A DNA stretch of 64,000 nt from Mycobacterium sp. SM1 (lineage in GTDB: Bacteria > Actinomycetota > Actinomycetes > Mycobacteriales > Mycobacteriaceae). Below, in pieces: positions 7,214-16,215 of this stretch (positions are counted from its first letter, which is position 1; each line of letters starts with the position of its first letter). A program made the translations under genes and the position numbers. The stretch covers positions 248,001 to 312,000 of the forward strand of contig NZ_JAFLNH010000001.1 of the NCBI RefSeq assembly GCF_018361265.1, in the 5' to 3' direction. Below the pieces are notes generated by a model. The model was not told the origin of the DNA. It made no database searches and saw only the letters and a program-made list of their open reading frames with translations.

Positions 7214-8848
7214 TCAGCTGACCAGCGCGAGCGCGTGGGCGCGGCGCAGTTTTCCGGAGGGTGTCTTCGGGATGACACCCGGACCCAGGACCGCGACGTG
7301 GCGGGGCCGCACGTCGACCTCGGTGACGACCTGATGGGCCACCTGGTGTTTGATGCGGCGTACCTCCTCCGGATCCTCGAACAGGTTCGACTCCACCGCG
7401 ACGGCGAAGGATTCCCGCGAATGTCCCGCGTCCAGCCGCACCGCCACCGCGCAGCCCGCCCGCACCCCCGCGACCCGGCCGGCGGCCCGCTCGACGTCGG
7501 CCGGATAGACGCTGCGTCCGCCGATGATGATCACGTCCTTCACGCGGCCGCACACAACCACGTGCCCGTTCTCGGTCAGGTAGCCCAGGTCACCGGTCTC
7601 ATACCAGCCCTGGTCATCCTGGGTGGCCACGAGCCCCGCCATCGTGACGTAGCCGCGCGTCACCGCCTCGCCCCGAAGCTCGATGACCCCAACGGCGCGG
7701 GCGGGCAGCAGGTTGCCATCCTCGTCAACGATCCTGGCTTCCAGGCCGTCAAGCACCGGGCCCAACGACGCCAGCCGGCGGGTGTGGCCCATGGTCGCCG
7801 GAACCGCCCGGCGTAGCACGCACAGCAGGTCGGCGTCGACCTCGTCGACCACCAGGCCGGCACCGCACTCCGAAAACGACACCGCCACCGTGGCCTCGGC
7901 CATGCCGTATGCCGGCACGATTGCCTCCGGTCGCAGCCCAAACGGCGCCGCGGCCGCACAGAAATCCTCCACGTCGGCGGGCTCCACTTGTTCTGCCCCC
8001 GACAGCGCCCAGCGCAGCGTGGACAGGTCGAATTGACCGGGCTTGGCGTGCTTGCGCAACCGCTTCGCCAACAGCGAATACGCGAAGTTCGGGCCCGCGG
8101 TCACCGTGCCCTTGTACTTGTCGATCAGCTTGGCCCACAACAAGATATCGTGCAGAAAATCCAGTGGGGTCACCTTGACCAGCTCGGCGCCGAAGTACAT
8201 CGGAACGGTCAGAAAACCGGTCATGCCCATGTCGTGGAACAGCGGCAGCCAGCTCACAATGACATCGGTCTCGAGGTCGAACTGGGCGGCGAAAAACATC
8301 GCCTCGGCGTTGGAGACCACGTTTCGGTGGGTGATCGAGACCGCTTTGGGTGATCCGGTCGAGCCGGAAGTCAACTGCAGCAGCGCTAGATCGTCCTCGC
8401 CGGTATCGACCGGATCGATCGGCTCGGCGCTCAGCAGATCGGCCACGGTGACCACCGAAATACCCCGGCTGGGCAGCATCGGGGCAGCGGCCAGGAACGG
8501 ATCCGAAACGATCACCGCCGTGGCCTCGATCATCTCGATCACCGTGACGGTGTCTTGTGCCCACACCTGCAGATCGGTGCGGGGTGTCGGTTGATGCAGC
8601 ATGGTCAGGCTGGCGCCGCGCATCCACAGGCCCTGCGCGGCCGGGGCGATCTCCACCGGAGCGCCGGCCAACACTCCAACCCGATCGCCGTCCCCGACCC
8701 CCGCCGCGGCCAGGCCGCCCGCGATCCGCCGGGCCATCTGGTGCACCTCGGCCCACGTGTGCCGCTCCGGTGCCTGGGGCTCACCCGTGACCAAACCGTT
8801 GGCGCTCGTCCGCGCGGTGCGAAACATCCCCTCGGTAAGTCGGCTCAC
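7214..8848 (-). CDS. fatty-acyl-AMP ligase-type FadD
   Basis: ANL-superfamily adenylating enzyme of about 544 aa that activates a fatty acid as acyl-AMP or acyl-CoA. Motifs seen are the P-loop [16 protein letters not shown] (A3), a YGMAEAT segment (A5), YETGDLGYL (A7), [20 protein letters not shown] (A8) and the catalytic lysine in [10 protein letters not shown] (A10). A segment before A5 ([17 protein letters not shown]) is like the fatty-acyl-AMP ligases that load polyketide synthases. The start chosen is the GTG at 8848 (VSRLTEGMF), which fits family N-termini; the ATG at 8890 is an alternative without a clear ribosome site. It resembles FadD34-type proteins of M. tuberculosis, but the number is not assigned here. 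Confidence 0.88.
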   Translation of the reverse strand: MSRLTEGMFRTARTSANGLVTGEPQAPERHTWAEVHQMARRIAGGLAAAGVGDGDRVGVLAGAPVEIAPAAQGLWMRGASLTMLHQPTPRTDLQVWAQDTVTVIEMIEATAVIVSDPFLAAAPMLPSRGISVVTVADLLSAEPIDPVDTGEDDLALLQLTSGSTGSPKAVSITHRNVVSNAEAMFFAAQFDLETDVIVSWLPLFHDMGMTGFLTVPMYFGAELVKVTPLDFLHDILLWAKLIDKYKGTVTAGPNFAYSLLAKRLRKHAKPGQFDLSTLRWALSGAEQVEPADVEDFCAAAAPFGLRPEAIVPAYGMAEATVAVSFSECGAGLVVDEVDADLLCVLRRAVPATMGHTRRLASLGPVLDGLEARIVDEDGNLLPARAVGVIELRGEAVTRGYVTMAGLVATQDDQGWYETGDLGYLTENGHVVVCGRVKDVIIIGGRSVYPADVERAAGRVAGVRAGCAVAVRLDAGHSRESFAVAVESNLFEDPEEVRRIKHQVAHQVVTEVDVRPRHVAVLGPGVIPKTPSGKLRRAHALALVS

Positions 8849-9131
8849 GAAGACCCCGTTCCGAGACGCAACTGGCGGCAGCGCAACCATTGAGGCTCAC
8901 GACTCGATCCGCAGCAGCATACAACCGCTCGCGCCGAACAGGGCGAATGACATGCGTTCGCGGCTAGCCCACACCCAAGATGGCGAGCACCCGAGCCCGG
9001 TGGGCTCGCTGCCACGAACCGTTCCTAAACACTGAGCGAAACTGTGTTTCGCCCGGTGGGCGGCCCCGAACGGTCGTGGGTCGCCTGGATTCTCGCCGTG
9101 GTCCTGTGAGCGCATCTGGTCTTGGTGCTTG

Positions 9132-9961
9132 TCAGCTGCCAGTTGCCTCGTGGGGTGGCGGGTTTCCTGGGTGCTCGCTGGGTTGCCGGGGTTGTCCGGG
9201 TGTCGCGGTTGTTGACCCGGGTCGCCTCCGCTGGGGCGGGTTCGTGTTCACGCGACGCCGGGCCCGGTGACCGAGTCCGCGTCTGCCGATCACCAACGCG
9301 GCTGCGTGGTGCCCGGAAGTCTGGGGGTGATGGTGTTTCATGGGGCCAGCCAGTGTTGAGCAGCCCATTTCGACGTGTAGGCGGGGTCGACGACGATGAT
9401 CGCGAGCCCGGTGTTTGACGCCATCTGGGTCAGCCGATCCCGGAACTTAGCCGTGGGAATCCCGGCGATCTGCCGGCGGAACCGGCGGCCCTTTCGTCCC
9501 CGGCTGGGTCGGTTGCCGGTTTTCTCGCGGCCCCGTGTTCGGGCGTCGACGAAGTCGAGGTTTTCGATCACGATCGCGCCGGCACCCTCGTCTCTCCTCA
9601 AGCGTGGAACACGGATCTCGACCGCGTTGATCTGCGCGGCCAATTCCCCGCGAGCAGCGTTCATCCGCTCACTTTGTTGAGCCGACGCCTTCGCCCGCAG
9701 CACCCTGGTCTTGTCAAACCATGCACGCCAGCGCTCACTGCGTTCGGTGGCCTCCACAGGAGGCAGGTCGTATAGGCGCATCCTCGGACCACTTCGATAA
9801 TTCGGGTTCATCACCAGGGCATGCGGCTCGCCCAGAAACCACCTGACAGCACCATCGGTCCAACCTCGCTGTTTGAGCGTGGACAACATGACACGTGCGA
9901 TCTTCTCCGCGGCCGCACTCATGGCCGCCCCCGCCACCGACAACAGCGGCCGGTCCGACAT
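9132..9961 (-). pseudogene. TnpB-like RuvC-fold protein, frameshifted near its C-terminus
   Basis: The frame starts at the ATG at 9961 (MSDRPLLSVAG), overlapping the resolvase stop, and runs to a stop at 9338. It shows an RuvC-II-like segment with its glutamate (AIVIENLDF), an Arg-rich linker, and an RuvC-III-like aspartate segment (IIVVDPAYTSKW). The expected continuation (TSGHHAAALVIGRRGLGHRARRR) is present but in another frame, 9368 down to 9132, so one frameshift separates the two parts near 9345-9368. The N-terminal RuvC-I aspartate is not evident. TnpB proteins are RNA-guided nucleases of IS605/IS607 elements; this copy is probably dead. Confidence 0.6.
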
Positions 9962-10150
9962 CACGCCGCGCAGCCGAGCGCTTTGAGCGCCCGGTTGCGG
10001 GCACCGCGCCACCCGTAGAGTCGCGCACAGAAACTTGTGAGCACCTCCACCATGTCGCGCACCAGGTCGTCGTCAACCTCGCCGTCGTCGAGCACCACCA
10101 GCCGGCGACCATGCGCGGCCAGCGCGGCCTCGACCAGTTCGGTGTTCCAC
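9961..10150 (-). pseudogene. C-terminal remnant of an IS607-type serine resolvase (TnpA)
   Basis: About 60 codons read ELVEAALAAHGRRLVVLDD, then an acidic helix and LTSFCARLYGWRGARNRA, ending at the TGA that overlaps tnpB. This matches my knowledge of the C-terminal end of IS607-family recombinases. The MerR-type helix-turn-helix and the catalytic-serine domain that should precede it are absent; the open frame reaches only to 10209 with unrelated sequence. Confidence 0.6.
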
Positions 10151-10248
10151 TCAGTATTCCGCCAACGGCTCAGAACCGTTGACCGAGTTCCAGCGGCGCC
10201 CCTGCCCAACGGCTAACAAAAAGTGACGCACTGCTTTACGCTCGAAAG

Positions 10249-11058
10249 ATGCGCGATCGGGATACGATCGATGCCGAATTGCGGCGCCTGGCGGCGCTGC
10301 GGCGGTCAATCCGCGCGCACGGCGGCACGCCGTCAATTCGCCAGATCGACGAACTACTCGATGAGCGCCTGGGGCACCGCGCAGAGCTGCCCGAAACCGG
10401 CGCGATCCAACCGTGGGGAAACGCCGTGGTCGCCCGCGCCCGGCCGCGGCGCGACGAAACCGGCGACGTCACGCCCGCAGGGCATAAGGCGGTGTTACGC
10501 CGCTTCGGGCCTCTCGCGGTGTTACCGCTATCCCTGGTGGCCGCCGCCACCGTGCTGGTGGTGATGCTCACGGTCCACAACCCGCACCCGGCGGTGCGGC
10601 CGACACCGGTCCCACCATCGGATGCGCGGCCCCTTCCGCCGCCGGGTCCCCCCACCGCCGCACCGCCGGCCAGCTCCCCGGCCGCGTCGTCGGCCCCCGC
10701 TGCGCCGCTCGGCATTGTCGACAAGGCGTTCATCGACGCGTTGACACAGCAGGGTGTGCCAGTTCCCAGCCACGAATACGTGATCATCCATGGGCACGCG
10801 GTCTGTGACTTCCTTGCACACCAGCCGGACTTCACCGAGGCGGTGCGCTTCGTGCAGCGGTCATCGATCTGGGATGCCGGCCAAAGCGCGGAATTCGCCG
10901 CCGGTGCCGTCGTCTCGTACTGCCCTCAATACGAGCCTGCGAGCCCGGACAACACCACGCGGCAGGCGTTTCAGAATGCCCTTTCTGACCTACAAGCCAT
11001 CCAAAATGATCTGCAGGGCATCCAAGACGATTTGCACGCCCTCCCCGGCCAGGGGTAA
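10249..11058 (+). CDS. membrane-anchored DUF732 protein
   Basis: Protein of 269 aa. Residues 1-80 are cytoplasmic and charged. A single transmembrane helix lies at about 86-108 (LAVLPLSLVAAATVLVVML), followed by a Pro/Ala-rich extracytoplasmic linker and a C-terminal DUF732 domain (FIDALTQQGVP to VVSYCPQYEP) with two cysteines about 57 residues apart (VCDFLAH and YCPQY) that probably form a disulfide. DUF732 proteins are small secreted or membrane-tethered mycobacterial proteins of unknown function. The tail has repeated QAIQNDLQGIQDDL heptads that may form a short coiled coil. Confidence 0.75.
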   Translation: MRDRDTIDAELRRLAALRRSIRAHGGTPSIRQIDELLDERLGHRAELPETGAIQPWGNAVVARARPRRDETGDVTPAGHKAVLRRFGPLAVLPLSLVAAATVLVVMLTVHNPHPAVRPTPVPPSDARPLPPPGPPTAAPPASSPAASSAPAAPLGIVDKAFIDALTQQGVPVPSHEYVIIHGHAVCDFLAHQPDFTEAVRFVQRSSIWDAGQSAEFAAGAVVSYCPQYEPASPDNTTRQAFQNALSDLQAIQNDLQGIQDDLHALPGQG

Positions 11059-11112
11059 TGGGGTCACCGCAGCACAACGGTTTCGTTCTGTGACCGCCAA
11101 GGGGGGATCGGG

Positions 11113-11149
11113 ACGCGCCCAGGGCTAAGGCGGGCACCCTGGGGCGTCG
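11113..11149 (+). terminator. hairpin after the DUF732 gene, terminator-like
   Basis: An inverted repeat GACGCGCCCAGGG / CCCTGGGGCGTC with one bulged base and a 12-nt loop begins 55 bp after the stop codon. There is no T-tract, which is common for mycobacterial terminator hairpins. It could separate the DUF732 gene from vapBC. Confidence 0.4.
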
Positions 11150-11254
11150 GCGCGAGGCAGCCGGCATTCCCTGGTGAGGCTAAGAGACCCGCATCGGGAC
11201 TGCTACCTGGTGGTGTCCGGTGATGCTTGGTTGGTGACTGCAAGCCGGCGTCGA

Positions 11255-11284
11255 CATGTGCATGGCATGCGCACGTGATAGTGT
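11255..11284 (+). promoter_or_regulatory. putative vapBC operator/promoter
   Basis: An imperfect inverted repeat CATGTGCATG / GCATGCGCACGTG (11255-11277) lies directly before vapB, as expected for autoregulation by a VapBC complex. It is followed by GATAGTG (11277-11283), a possible -10 element. A transcript starting about 7 bases later would begin at the second in-frame GTG (11291), suggesting leaderless translation from there. Confidence 0.4.
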
Positions 11285-11521
11285 GTGGCCGTGGCAGTTG
11301 CGCTTCAGATCAAAGACGTCCCCGAAGAAGTTCGCGACGCGCTAGCGGCCCGCGCCAAGGCTCGCGGCCAATCCACCCAAACGTATCTGCGATCCCTGTT
11401 GGAACGGGAGTACCAGGCTCAACGCAACCGGCAGCTCTTGGAGGCGTTGGCTGCTCATCGCAGCCTGACCATGACGGCCGAGGAAGTGGCGGCCGTCATC
11501 CGCGCCGACCGCGACGGGTGA
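11285..11521 (+). CDS. vapB: FitA/VapB-type ribbon-helix-helix antitoxin
   Basis: Protein of 78 aa. The N-terminus (ALQIKDVPEEVRDALAARAKARGQSTQTYLRSLL) is a ribbon-helix-helix DNA-binding domain of the FitA-like VapB group. The C-terminal tail is the toxin-binding part. The toxin gene follows after 10 bp. The start could be the GTG at 11285 or the one two codons later at 11291, where a leaderless promoter would place it. It neutralises VapC and represses its own operon. Confidence 0.85.
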   Translation: MAVAVALQIKDVPEEVRDALAARAKARGQSTQTYLRSLLEREYQAQRNRQLLEALAAHRSLTMTAEEVAAVIRADRDG

Positions 11522-11531
11522 GTTTCCCCCT

Positions 11532-11936
11532 GTGATCGTGGTGGACGCCGGCGTGCTGGTGTTGGCGCTCACCAGCGGCACTGCCCAAGGCGACGCGGCG
11601 CGCGCAGCCCTGAACGGCGACGACGGCTGGCTCGCGCCGGCCCACATGCCCGGCGAGGTGCTACGCGCTCTGCACACCGCCGTATTGCGCACCCAACTGG
11701 AGCCCGAGGACGCCGACGCCGCCGTCTACGCCCTCACCGCACTCGCCATCGAATACGTGCTTCCAGATCCAGTGCTCCTGCGCACCGCGTGGGCCTGGCG
11801 GCACAACATCTCGATCTACGACGGCCTGTATGTCGCTGTCGCCGCCGAACGCTCCGCCGCCGTCATCACCGTCGACAGCCGCTTGGCCGGTGCCACTGAT
11901 CGGCTCGGTATCCCCGTCGCGGTCACCCTGCTCTAG
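11532..11936 (+). CDS. vapC: VapC-type PIN-domain ribonuclease toxin
   Basis: Protein of 134 aa starting with a GTG. It has the four PIN acidic positions: Asp5 in IVVDAGV, Glu43 in PGEVLRAL, Asp97 in SIYDGLYVAVA and a C-terminal Asp (VDSRLA, about 115). VapC toxins cut tRNA or rRNA when freed from VapB. The sequence is intact, so the pair is probably functional, unlike the degraded genes on either side. Confidence 0.88.
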   Translation: MIVVDAGVLVLALTSGTAQGDAARAALNGDDGWLAPAHMPGEVLRALHTAVLRTQLEPEDADAAVYALTALAIEYVLPDPVLLRTAWAWRHNISIYDGLYVAVAAERSAAVITVDSRLAGATDRLGIPVAVTLL

Positions 11937-11944
11937 GTCCGCCG

Positions 11945-12220
11945 CCGGCAATCGATGCAGCCCTGCATGGGAAAGGGTGCGGCAAGCAGCTACTGGATGC
12001 GCCGGGCAACGCCGTTGCCGCATCGGGAATCGGCGGCGGACGGCTCATCGTCGCTGATGCGATAGCCGAGCAGGCACACTCGTTTTACGAGCACTATCAC
12101 GTCGTCCCTGGCAGCAATCGCGAGCGCCGTGTTGTGACGCGGGTTTCCGCAGCGGCTGGGGCACTTGGGCAGCGCAGGTCGAGGTCGCGCAGGGCGTCAT
12201 CGACGCGTTTATCACCGTAG
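11945..12220 (+). pseudogene. C-terminal remnant of a GNAT acetyltransferase (TacT-like toxin)
   Basis: Translation in one frame up to the TAG at 12218-12220 gives an acetyl-CoA-binding motif (ALHGKGCGKQLL), then NAVAASGIGGGRLIVADAI, then FYEHYHVVPG. These are motifs A and B of GNAT enzymes, in the order and spacing of TacT-like toxins encoded with DUF1778 antitoxins. The N-terminal half and the antitoxin gene are missing, and the remnant starts right after vapC. Confidence 0.6.
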
Positions 12221-12423
12221 CCTCGCGCGGCGTGGCGGTGGCTGACGCGCGCCCGGTTCGCTTGGTGATCCCCGCGATCGCGCCCGCGTGGGGCGCCGGC
12301 GGGTTGCGCCCTCCTCGACGGTGTGCTCGGCGCGACCCGGCATCGTCGTCGACGACCTGGGCCCCAGGAGCGAACCGATCGGTTTACCCAACCGGCACGT
12401 GGTGATCGGGCGGCATCGCCGTC

Positions 12424-12780
12424 GTGCGGGCGGAGCCACCGGGTCGCCGAGCCGTATTGAAGTTCTTCCGCATTGGGTTCAAGAAGCAGGCTGACGTACT
12501 CGGCATCGTCTGCGCGCCAACCGAGATCGTCGACCTCATCCTGCGTGCCACCGACACCGCGTCCGGTAAGCACTTCGGCCGCGGCCTGACAGACGAGGGT
12601 ATGCACATCCTCGACGGATTCACCGGCACCGGCACCTTCATCACCCGGCCGCTGGAATCCGACCTCATCACCGCCAAAGACCTTGAGCACAAATACTCGG
12701 CCGAGCTCGGCGGACTGCGGTGGTGCGACCTGTGCTTGCGGCGGGGATGTTGTCGATCCGGCAAGCCAGGGTCGACGTGA
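12424..12780 (+). pseudogene. fragment of a DEAD-helicase/N6-methylase (type ISP-like) gene
   Basis: An open stretch of 118 codons includes FFRIGFKKQADVLGIV, PTEIVDLILRATD and DPFTGTGTF-like sequence (written DGFTGTGTFITRPL), the SAM-binding region of N6-adenine methylases in large fused helicase-methylase proteins found on plasmids, phages and mycobacterial islands. The frame then diverges. Such proteins normally exceed 1,000 aa, so this is a small relic. The Pro of the F-x-G-x-G motif context is replaced by Gly. Confidence 0.6.
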
Positions 12781-12851
12781 ACGGGCGCGATCAGGTAGCG
12801 CCGCCGAAGACCTCACGCAGCATCCGAGAACTGCAGATCCCGCCTTGTAAC

Positions 12852-12882
12852 AAAAAACCCTAGGCGGTTTGCCTGGGGTTTC
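12852..12882 (-). terminator. rho-independent terminator of tRNA-Ala
   Basis: Read on the minus strand, AAACCCCAGGC-AAACC-GCCTAGGGTTT forms an 11-bp stem with one wobble pair and runs into TTTTTT. It begins five bases after the 3' end of the tRNA. Confidence 0.85.
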
Positions 12883-12886
12883 TCTG

Positions 12887-12959
12887 TGGAGCTAAGGGGA
12901 CTCGAACCCCTGACCCCCACACTGCCAGTGTGGTGCGCTACCAGCTGCGCCATAGCCCC
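12887..12959 (-). tRNA. tRNA-Ala (anticodon GGC)
   Basis: A 73-nt cloverleaf on the minus strand. The acceptor is GGGGCTA with TAGCTCC plus discriminator A, the D-arm GCGC...GCGC, the anticodon stem CCACA/TGTGG around loop CTGGCAG, and the T-arm AGGGG-TTCGAGT-CCCCT. CCA is not encoded. The loop centre GGC reads GCC alanine codons. The decayed island ends at the 3' side of this gene. Confidence 0.95.
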
Positions 12960-13036
12960 CAAAGTGGTGCCAATCGAAGCTACACCACCGCCAACTAGCC
13001 TTCAAAGTCGCTGGTCGTGGCCGCCGCGATGCACCG

Positions 13037-14671
13037 TCACCCGATGACCCTGTCGACTACCTCCTGCGCCGCTTTTTGCACCTCGGCCAGGTGCTCACCA
13101 CCCCGAAAGGATTCGGCGTAAATCTTGTAGACGTCCTCGGTGCCCGACGGCCGCGCGGCAAACCAGGCGTTGGCCGTCGTCACCTTGAGGCCGCCGAGCG
13201 GTGCGCCGTTGCCCGGCGCGGTGGTCAGCATCGCCGTGATCGGCTCACCTGCCAGCTCGGTGAGGTTCACCTGGTCGGCCGATAGCCTGGCCAGCCGAGC
13301 TTTCTGCTCCCGATCGGCGGGCGCGTCGACGCGCGCGTAGGCCGGTGCTCCGTATGTGGCGGTCAGCGTCTGATACCGCTGCGACGGGGTAGCGCCGGTG
13401 ACGGCGAGGATCTCCGCGGCCAGCAACGCCATGATGATGCCGTCCTTGTCGGTGGTCCACACCGATCCGTCACGGCGCAAAAACGATGCTCCAGCGGACT
13501 CCTCACCGCCGAAACCGATAGTGCCACCAAGGAATCCGTCAACGAACCATTTGAACCCGACCGGTACCTCGACCAGCGTGCGGCCCAGTCCGGCGACCAC
13601 CCGATCGATGATCGACGAGCTGACGGCGGTCTTGCCGACGGCGATGCCCGGCGGCCAGGACGGCCGATGGGTGTAGAGGTAGTCGATGGCCGCGGCCAGG
13701 TAGTGGTTGGGATTCAGCAGCCCGGCGTCGGGGGTGACGATACCGTGGCGGTCGGCGTCGGCGTCGTTGCCGCTGGCGATCTGGTAGCGGTCGCGGTTGC
13801 CGATCAGCGACGCCATCGCGTCCGGCGAACTGCAGTCCATCCGGATTTGGCCGTCGGTGTCCAGCGTCATAAACCGCCACGTCGCGTCGACCAGTGGATT
13901 GACCACCGTCAGGTTCAGGTTGTGCCGATCGGCGATCGCGCCCCAGTAGTCGACACTGGCCCCGCCCAGCGGGTCGGCGCCGACGCACACCCCGGCCCGG
14001 CGGATCGCCTCGATGTCGATGACGCTGGGCAGGTCATCGACGTAGGCGCGCAGGTAGTCATAACGCTGTGCGGCACGCCGCGCGCGAGCCCACGGCACCC
14101 GTTTCACCGCCGTGAGCCCGGCGCGCAGAATCTCGTTCGCCCGGTCGGCGATCGCCGTGGTGACAACGGTGTCCGCGGGGCCGCCGTGGGGCGGGTTGTA
14201 TTTGAAGCCGCCGTCGCGGGGCGGGTTGTGCGAGGGCGTCACCACGATCCCATCGGCAAACGCCTCCCTGCGACCGCGATTGTGGCGGAGGATGGCGTGG
14301 CTGACCGCCGGTGTGGGGGTATACCGGTCGGCCGAGTCGATCACGGCCACAACGTCGTTGGCGGCCAGCACCTCCAGCGCGGACACCCAGGCCGGCTCCG
14401 AGAGGCCATGGGTGTCGCGGCCGATGAACAGCGGCCCGGTCGTTCGCGCGGTGGCGCGGTACTCGACGATGGCCTGCGTGATCGCCAGGATATGGGCCTC
14501 GTTGAAGGCCCCGTCGAGCGCTGAGCCCCGATGCCCCGCGGTGCCGAACACCACCTGCTGGGCGGCGTCGTCGGGGTCGGGTTCGACGGTGTAGTACGAG
14601 GTCACCAGATGCGGCAGGTCGACGAGGTCCTCGGGCTGGGCCGGTTGTCCGGCACGCGGGTTGGCCACCAT
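13037..14671 (-). CDS. pgm: phosphoglucomutase (alpha-D-glucose-phosphate-specific)
   Basis: Protein of 544 aa, full family length. It interconverts glucose 1-phosphate and glucose 6-phosphate and so feeds glycogen, trehalose and cell-wall polysaccharide precursors. The catalytic phosphoserine loop is [13 protein letters not shown] (around residue 145). The metal loop is DADADRHG (about 305), the sugar-specificity loop [10 protein letters not shown] and the phosphate-binding loop [10 protein letters not shown] near the C-terminus. The start [12 protein letters not shown] fits the known N-terminus of the family. The gene corresponds to pgmA (Rv3068c) of M. tuberculosis. Confidence 0.95.
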   Translation of the reverse strand: MVANPRAGQPAQPEDLVDLPHLVTSYYTVEPDPDDAAQQVVFGTAGHRGSALDGAFNEAHILAITQAIVEYRATARTTGPLFIGRDTHGLSEPAWVSALEVLAANDVVAVIDSADRYTPTPAVSHAILRHNRGRREAFADGIVVTPSHNPPRDGGFKYNPPHGGPADTVVTTAIADRANEILRAGLTAVKRVPWARARRAAQRYDYLRAYVDDLPSVIDIEAIRRAGVCVGADPLGGASVDYWGAIADRHNLNLTVVNPLVDATWRFMTLDTDGQIRMDCSSPDAMASLIGNRDRYQIASGNDADADRHGIVTPDAGLLNPNHYLAAAIDYLYTHRPSWPPGIAVGKTAVSSSIIDRVVAGLGRTLVEVPVGFKWFVDGFLGGTIGFGGEESAGASFLRRDGSVWTTDKDGIIMALLAAEILAVTGATPSQRYQTLTATYGAPAYARVDAPADREQKARLARLSADQVNLTELAGEPITAMLTTAPGNGAPLGGLKVTTANAWFAARPSGTEDVYKIYAESFRGGEHLAEVQKAAQEVVDRVIG

Positions 14672-14872
14672 GGCACCAATTCTGCCGATGAGCCCCCAGC
14701 GCGGCGCGACTAGCCACGGCGCTCCCGCAGCGGGGGAATGCCGTCGGGCGATGAAGGCGGCCCATGGAGCGCCGTCCGCCGATTCGGCATGTCGTGTTCG
14801 CCCAGAAACACCCGCCGCTCAGACTGCGCTCGCCGCCGCTGTGTCACCGCGAGCTTACCCAAGCTTGGAGGC

Positions 14873-15229
14873 TCACCGGCTTGTCAGCAGCTTCGCCAGC
14901 ACCGCCGCCTGGCTGCGGTCAAGATCGCGGGTCGCGGTCACCAGCGTCACGGTGCCGCGCTTGCTCAGCTTGCGCAGTTCCTGCAGCGCCGCACTCCCCT
15001 GCAATTCTTCCTCGTATCGTGTGGCGAACTCATCGAAGCGCTCCGGCTGGTGGTTGTACCGCTTCCGCAGCTCCGCCGACGGCGCAACCTCCTTCAACCA
15101 CGTGCCTACCCGCGGGTCGCCCTTGCGGAACCCGCGCGGCCACACCCGGTCCACCAGGACCCGTTCACCTTCGTCAGCTGCGGGCTCGTCATACACGCGA
15201 GCCACCCGAATCCGGCTCTTGGCGCCCAT
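14873..15229 (-). CDS. DUF488 family protein
   Basis: Protein of 118 aa with the family hallmarks RVYD near the N-terminus, VDRVWPRGFRKGD (about residues 29-41) and a C-terminal LVTATRDLDRSQAAVLAKLL. It corresponds to Rv3073c. The family is widespread, has a small alpha/beta fold and no established function. Confidence 0.85.
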   Translation of the reverse strand: MGAKSRIRVARVYDEPAADEGERVLVDRVWPRGFRKGDPRVGTWLKEVAPSAELRKRYNHQPERFDEFATRYEEELQGSAALQELRKLSKRGTVTLVTATRDLDRSQAAVLAKLLTSR

Positions 15230-15356
15230 ACGGCCACTCTAACGCCGGCACGGCGACCGCCTGCGGTGTTGCAAAAGCACGTGTTCGGCGGCATTGCCGG
15301 GACTCTCTGCCTGAGCCTTTGCCCCTGAGCTGCTCGTTGGTTCCCTCTGGGCCCCA

Positions 15357-15409
15357 GTTACCTGGGGTTGGTTACCTAGGGTTGGTTACCTGGGGTTGGT
15401 TACCTAGGG
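15357..15409. repeat. 14-bp minisatellite, 3.8 units
   Basis: The unit gttacctRgggttg starts at 15357, 15371, 15385 and 15399 (last unit 11 bases). The eighth base alternates G, A, G, A. It lies in the 206-bp gap between two co-directional genes. Confidence 0.9.
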
Positions 15410-15435
15410 TGTGGCAGAACCCGGCCAGTGGAAAT

Positions 15436-15972
15436 CTAGAGCCAGCCGATGCGGGCCGCACCAACGGGCTCGGCCGGGGGCGGGGCCAGTTGTCCGTCCC
15501 GCACGCCGTCGAGCATCCGTTTGACCGCGGCGACGATCTCCGGGGCTGCCGCAGCCAGTCCGTTCTTATCGGCCGCAGTGACCTCGTCGGTGTCGACGCC
15601 CGCTCGTGCCAGCACCGTGGCCGGATCGGCCAGCTGTTCGGCCAGCCACGACAGCGGGTCGGCGGATAGCTCGGGGACGAAGTGTCGGGGTCCGGGTTCC
15701 CACCCGTCGAAACGAGGGTGGTGATGGGCTCGGTCCAGCGTCCCGGGAGGGCTCTCGGTGGATCCGAACAGGTCCACCCGCCACACCGGGCGGGCAAAGC
15801 CGATCGGGACACCGGCGTAAATCGATCCCCGGGGCTCGGCTCGCTCGACGAGACGAAGTTCCAGTCTGACCCCGCGTTCCGGGGTTTCCTGGCCGGCGAG
15901 TGGCTTCGGGTCGACGAAATACATGTCTGCGATGACGACACCCAGGGTCTCGAAACCGAACGCGGCGAACAT
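15436..15972 (-). CDS. conserved mycobacterial protein of unknown function
   Basis: Protein of 178 aa. The N-terminal half is beta-rich with aromatic motifs (ADMYFVDP, LELRLVER, WRVDLF), then a DRAHHHPRFDGWEPGPRHF segment rich in His and aromatic residues, and a helical C-terminal half with the repeated AAPEIVAAVKRML pattern. No signal peptide or membrane segment is seen. I do not recognise a named domain. Confidence 0.65.
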   Translation of the reverse strand: MFAAFGFETLGVVIADMYFVDPKPLAGQETPERGVRLELRLVERAEPRGSIYAGVPIGFARPVWRVDLFGSTESPPGTLDRAHHHPRFDGWEPGPRHFVPELSADPLSWLAEQLADPATVLARAGVDTDEVTAADKNGLAAAAPEIVAAVKRMLDGVRDGQLAPPPAEPVGAARIGWL

Positions 15973-16070
15973 CGCGTACCCCTTCTTTGTGCCTTCTTCA
16001 GGTGCCTTCTTGAGCCCTTGAGCGTAGTCCCAGAGGGTCGCGTGGCCTAGCCCGCAGCAGCCACGACGTA

Positions 16071-16101
16071 GATCATGGGTGGATCATGGGTGGATCATGG
16101 G
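16071..16101. repeat. 11-bp direct repeat, 2.8 units
   Basis: The unit gatcatgggtg occurs at 16071, 16082 and 16093 (last unit 9 bases). It is located beyond the 3' end of tmRNA, upstream of the gene at 15436-15972. Confidence 0.85.
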
Positions 16102-16215
16102 TTCCCGCAGAACGATTCGCGTGCCCGCCACGACCGCCACCACAACCGCGCAGACCACGCCGAAGCTTGCTGGTCGTCGTGACGCGACGTCGACGCCGGG
16201 ACCCCAGCGCATTTT

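Larger units (their letters stand above)
8990..10150 (-). mobile_element. decayed IS607-family element (tnpA 3' remnant plus tnpB)
   Basis: Two overlapping reading frames in the order expected for IS607 elements: the C-terminus of a serine resolvase (tnpA) and a TnpB-like gene starting in a TGATG overlap. The resolvase lacks its catalytic N-terminal half and the tnpB frame is broken near its 3' end, so the element is inactive. A perfect hairpin GCGAAAC-TGT-GTTTCGC lies at 9036-9052 near the presumed right end. The outer limits are approximate, because I cannot identify terminal sequences. Confidence 0.65.

Noticed and set aside
12860..12960. attachment-site duplication of the tRNA-Ala 3' end
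   Set aside because: No second copy of the tRNA 3' end was found near the other edge of the island.
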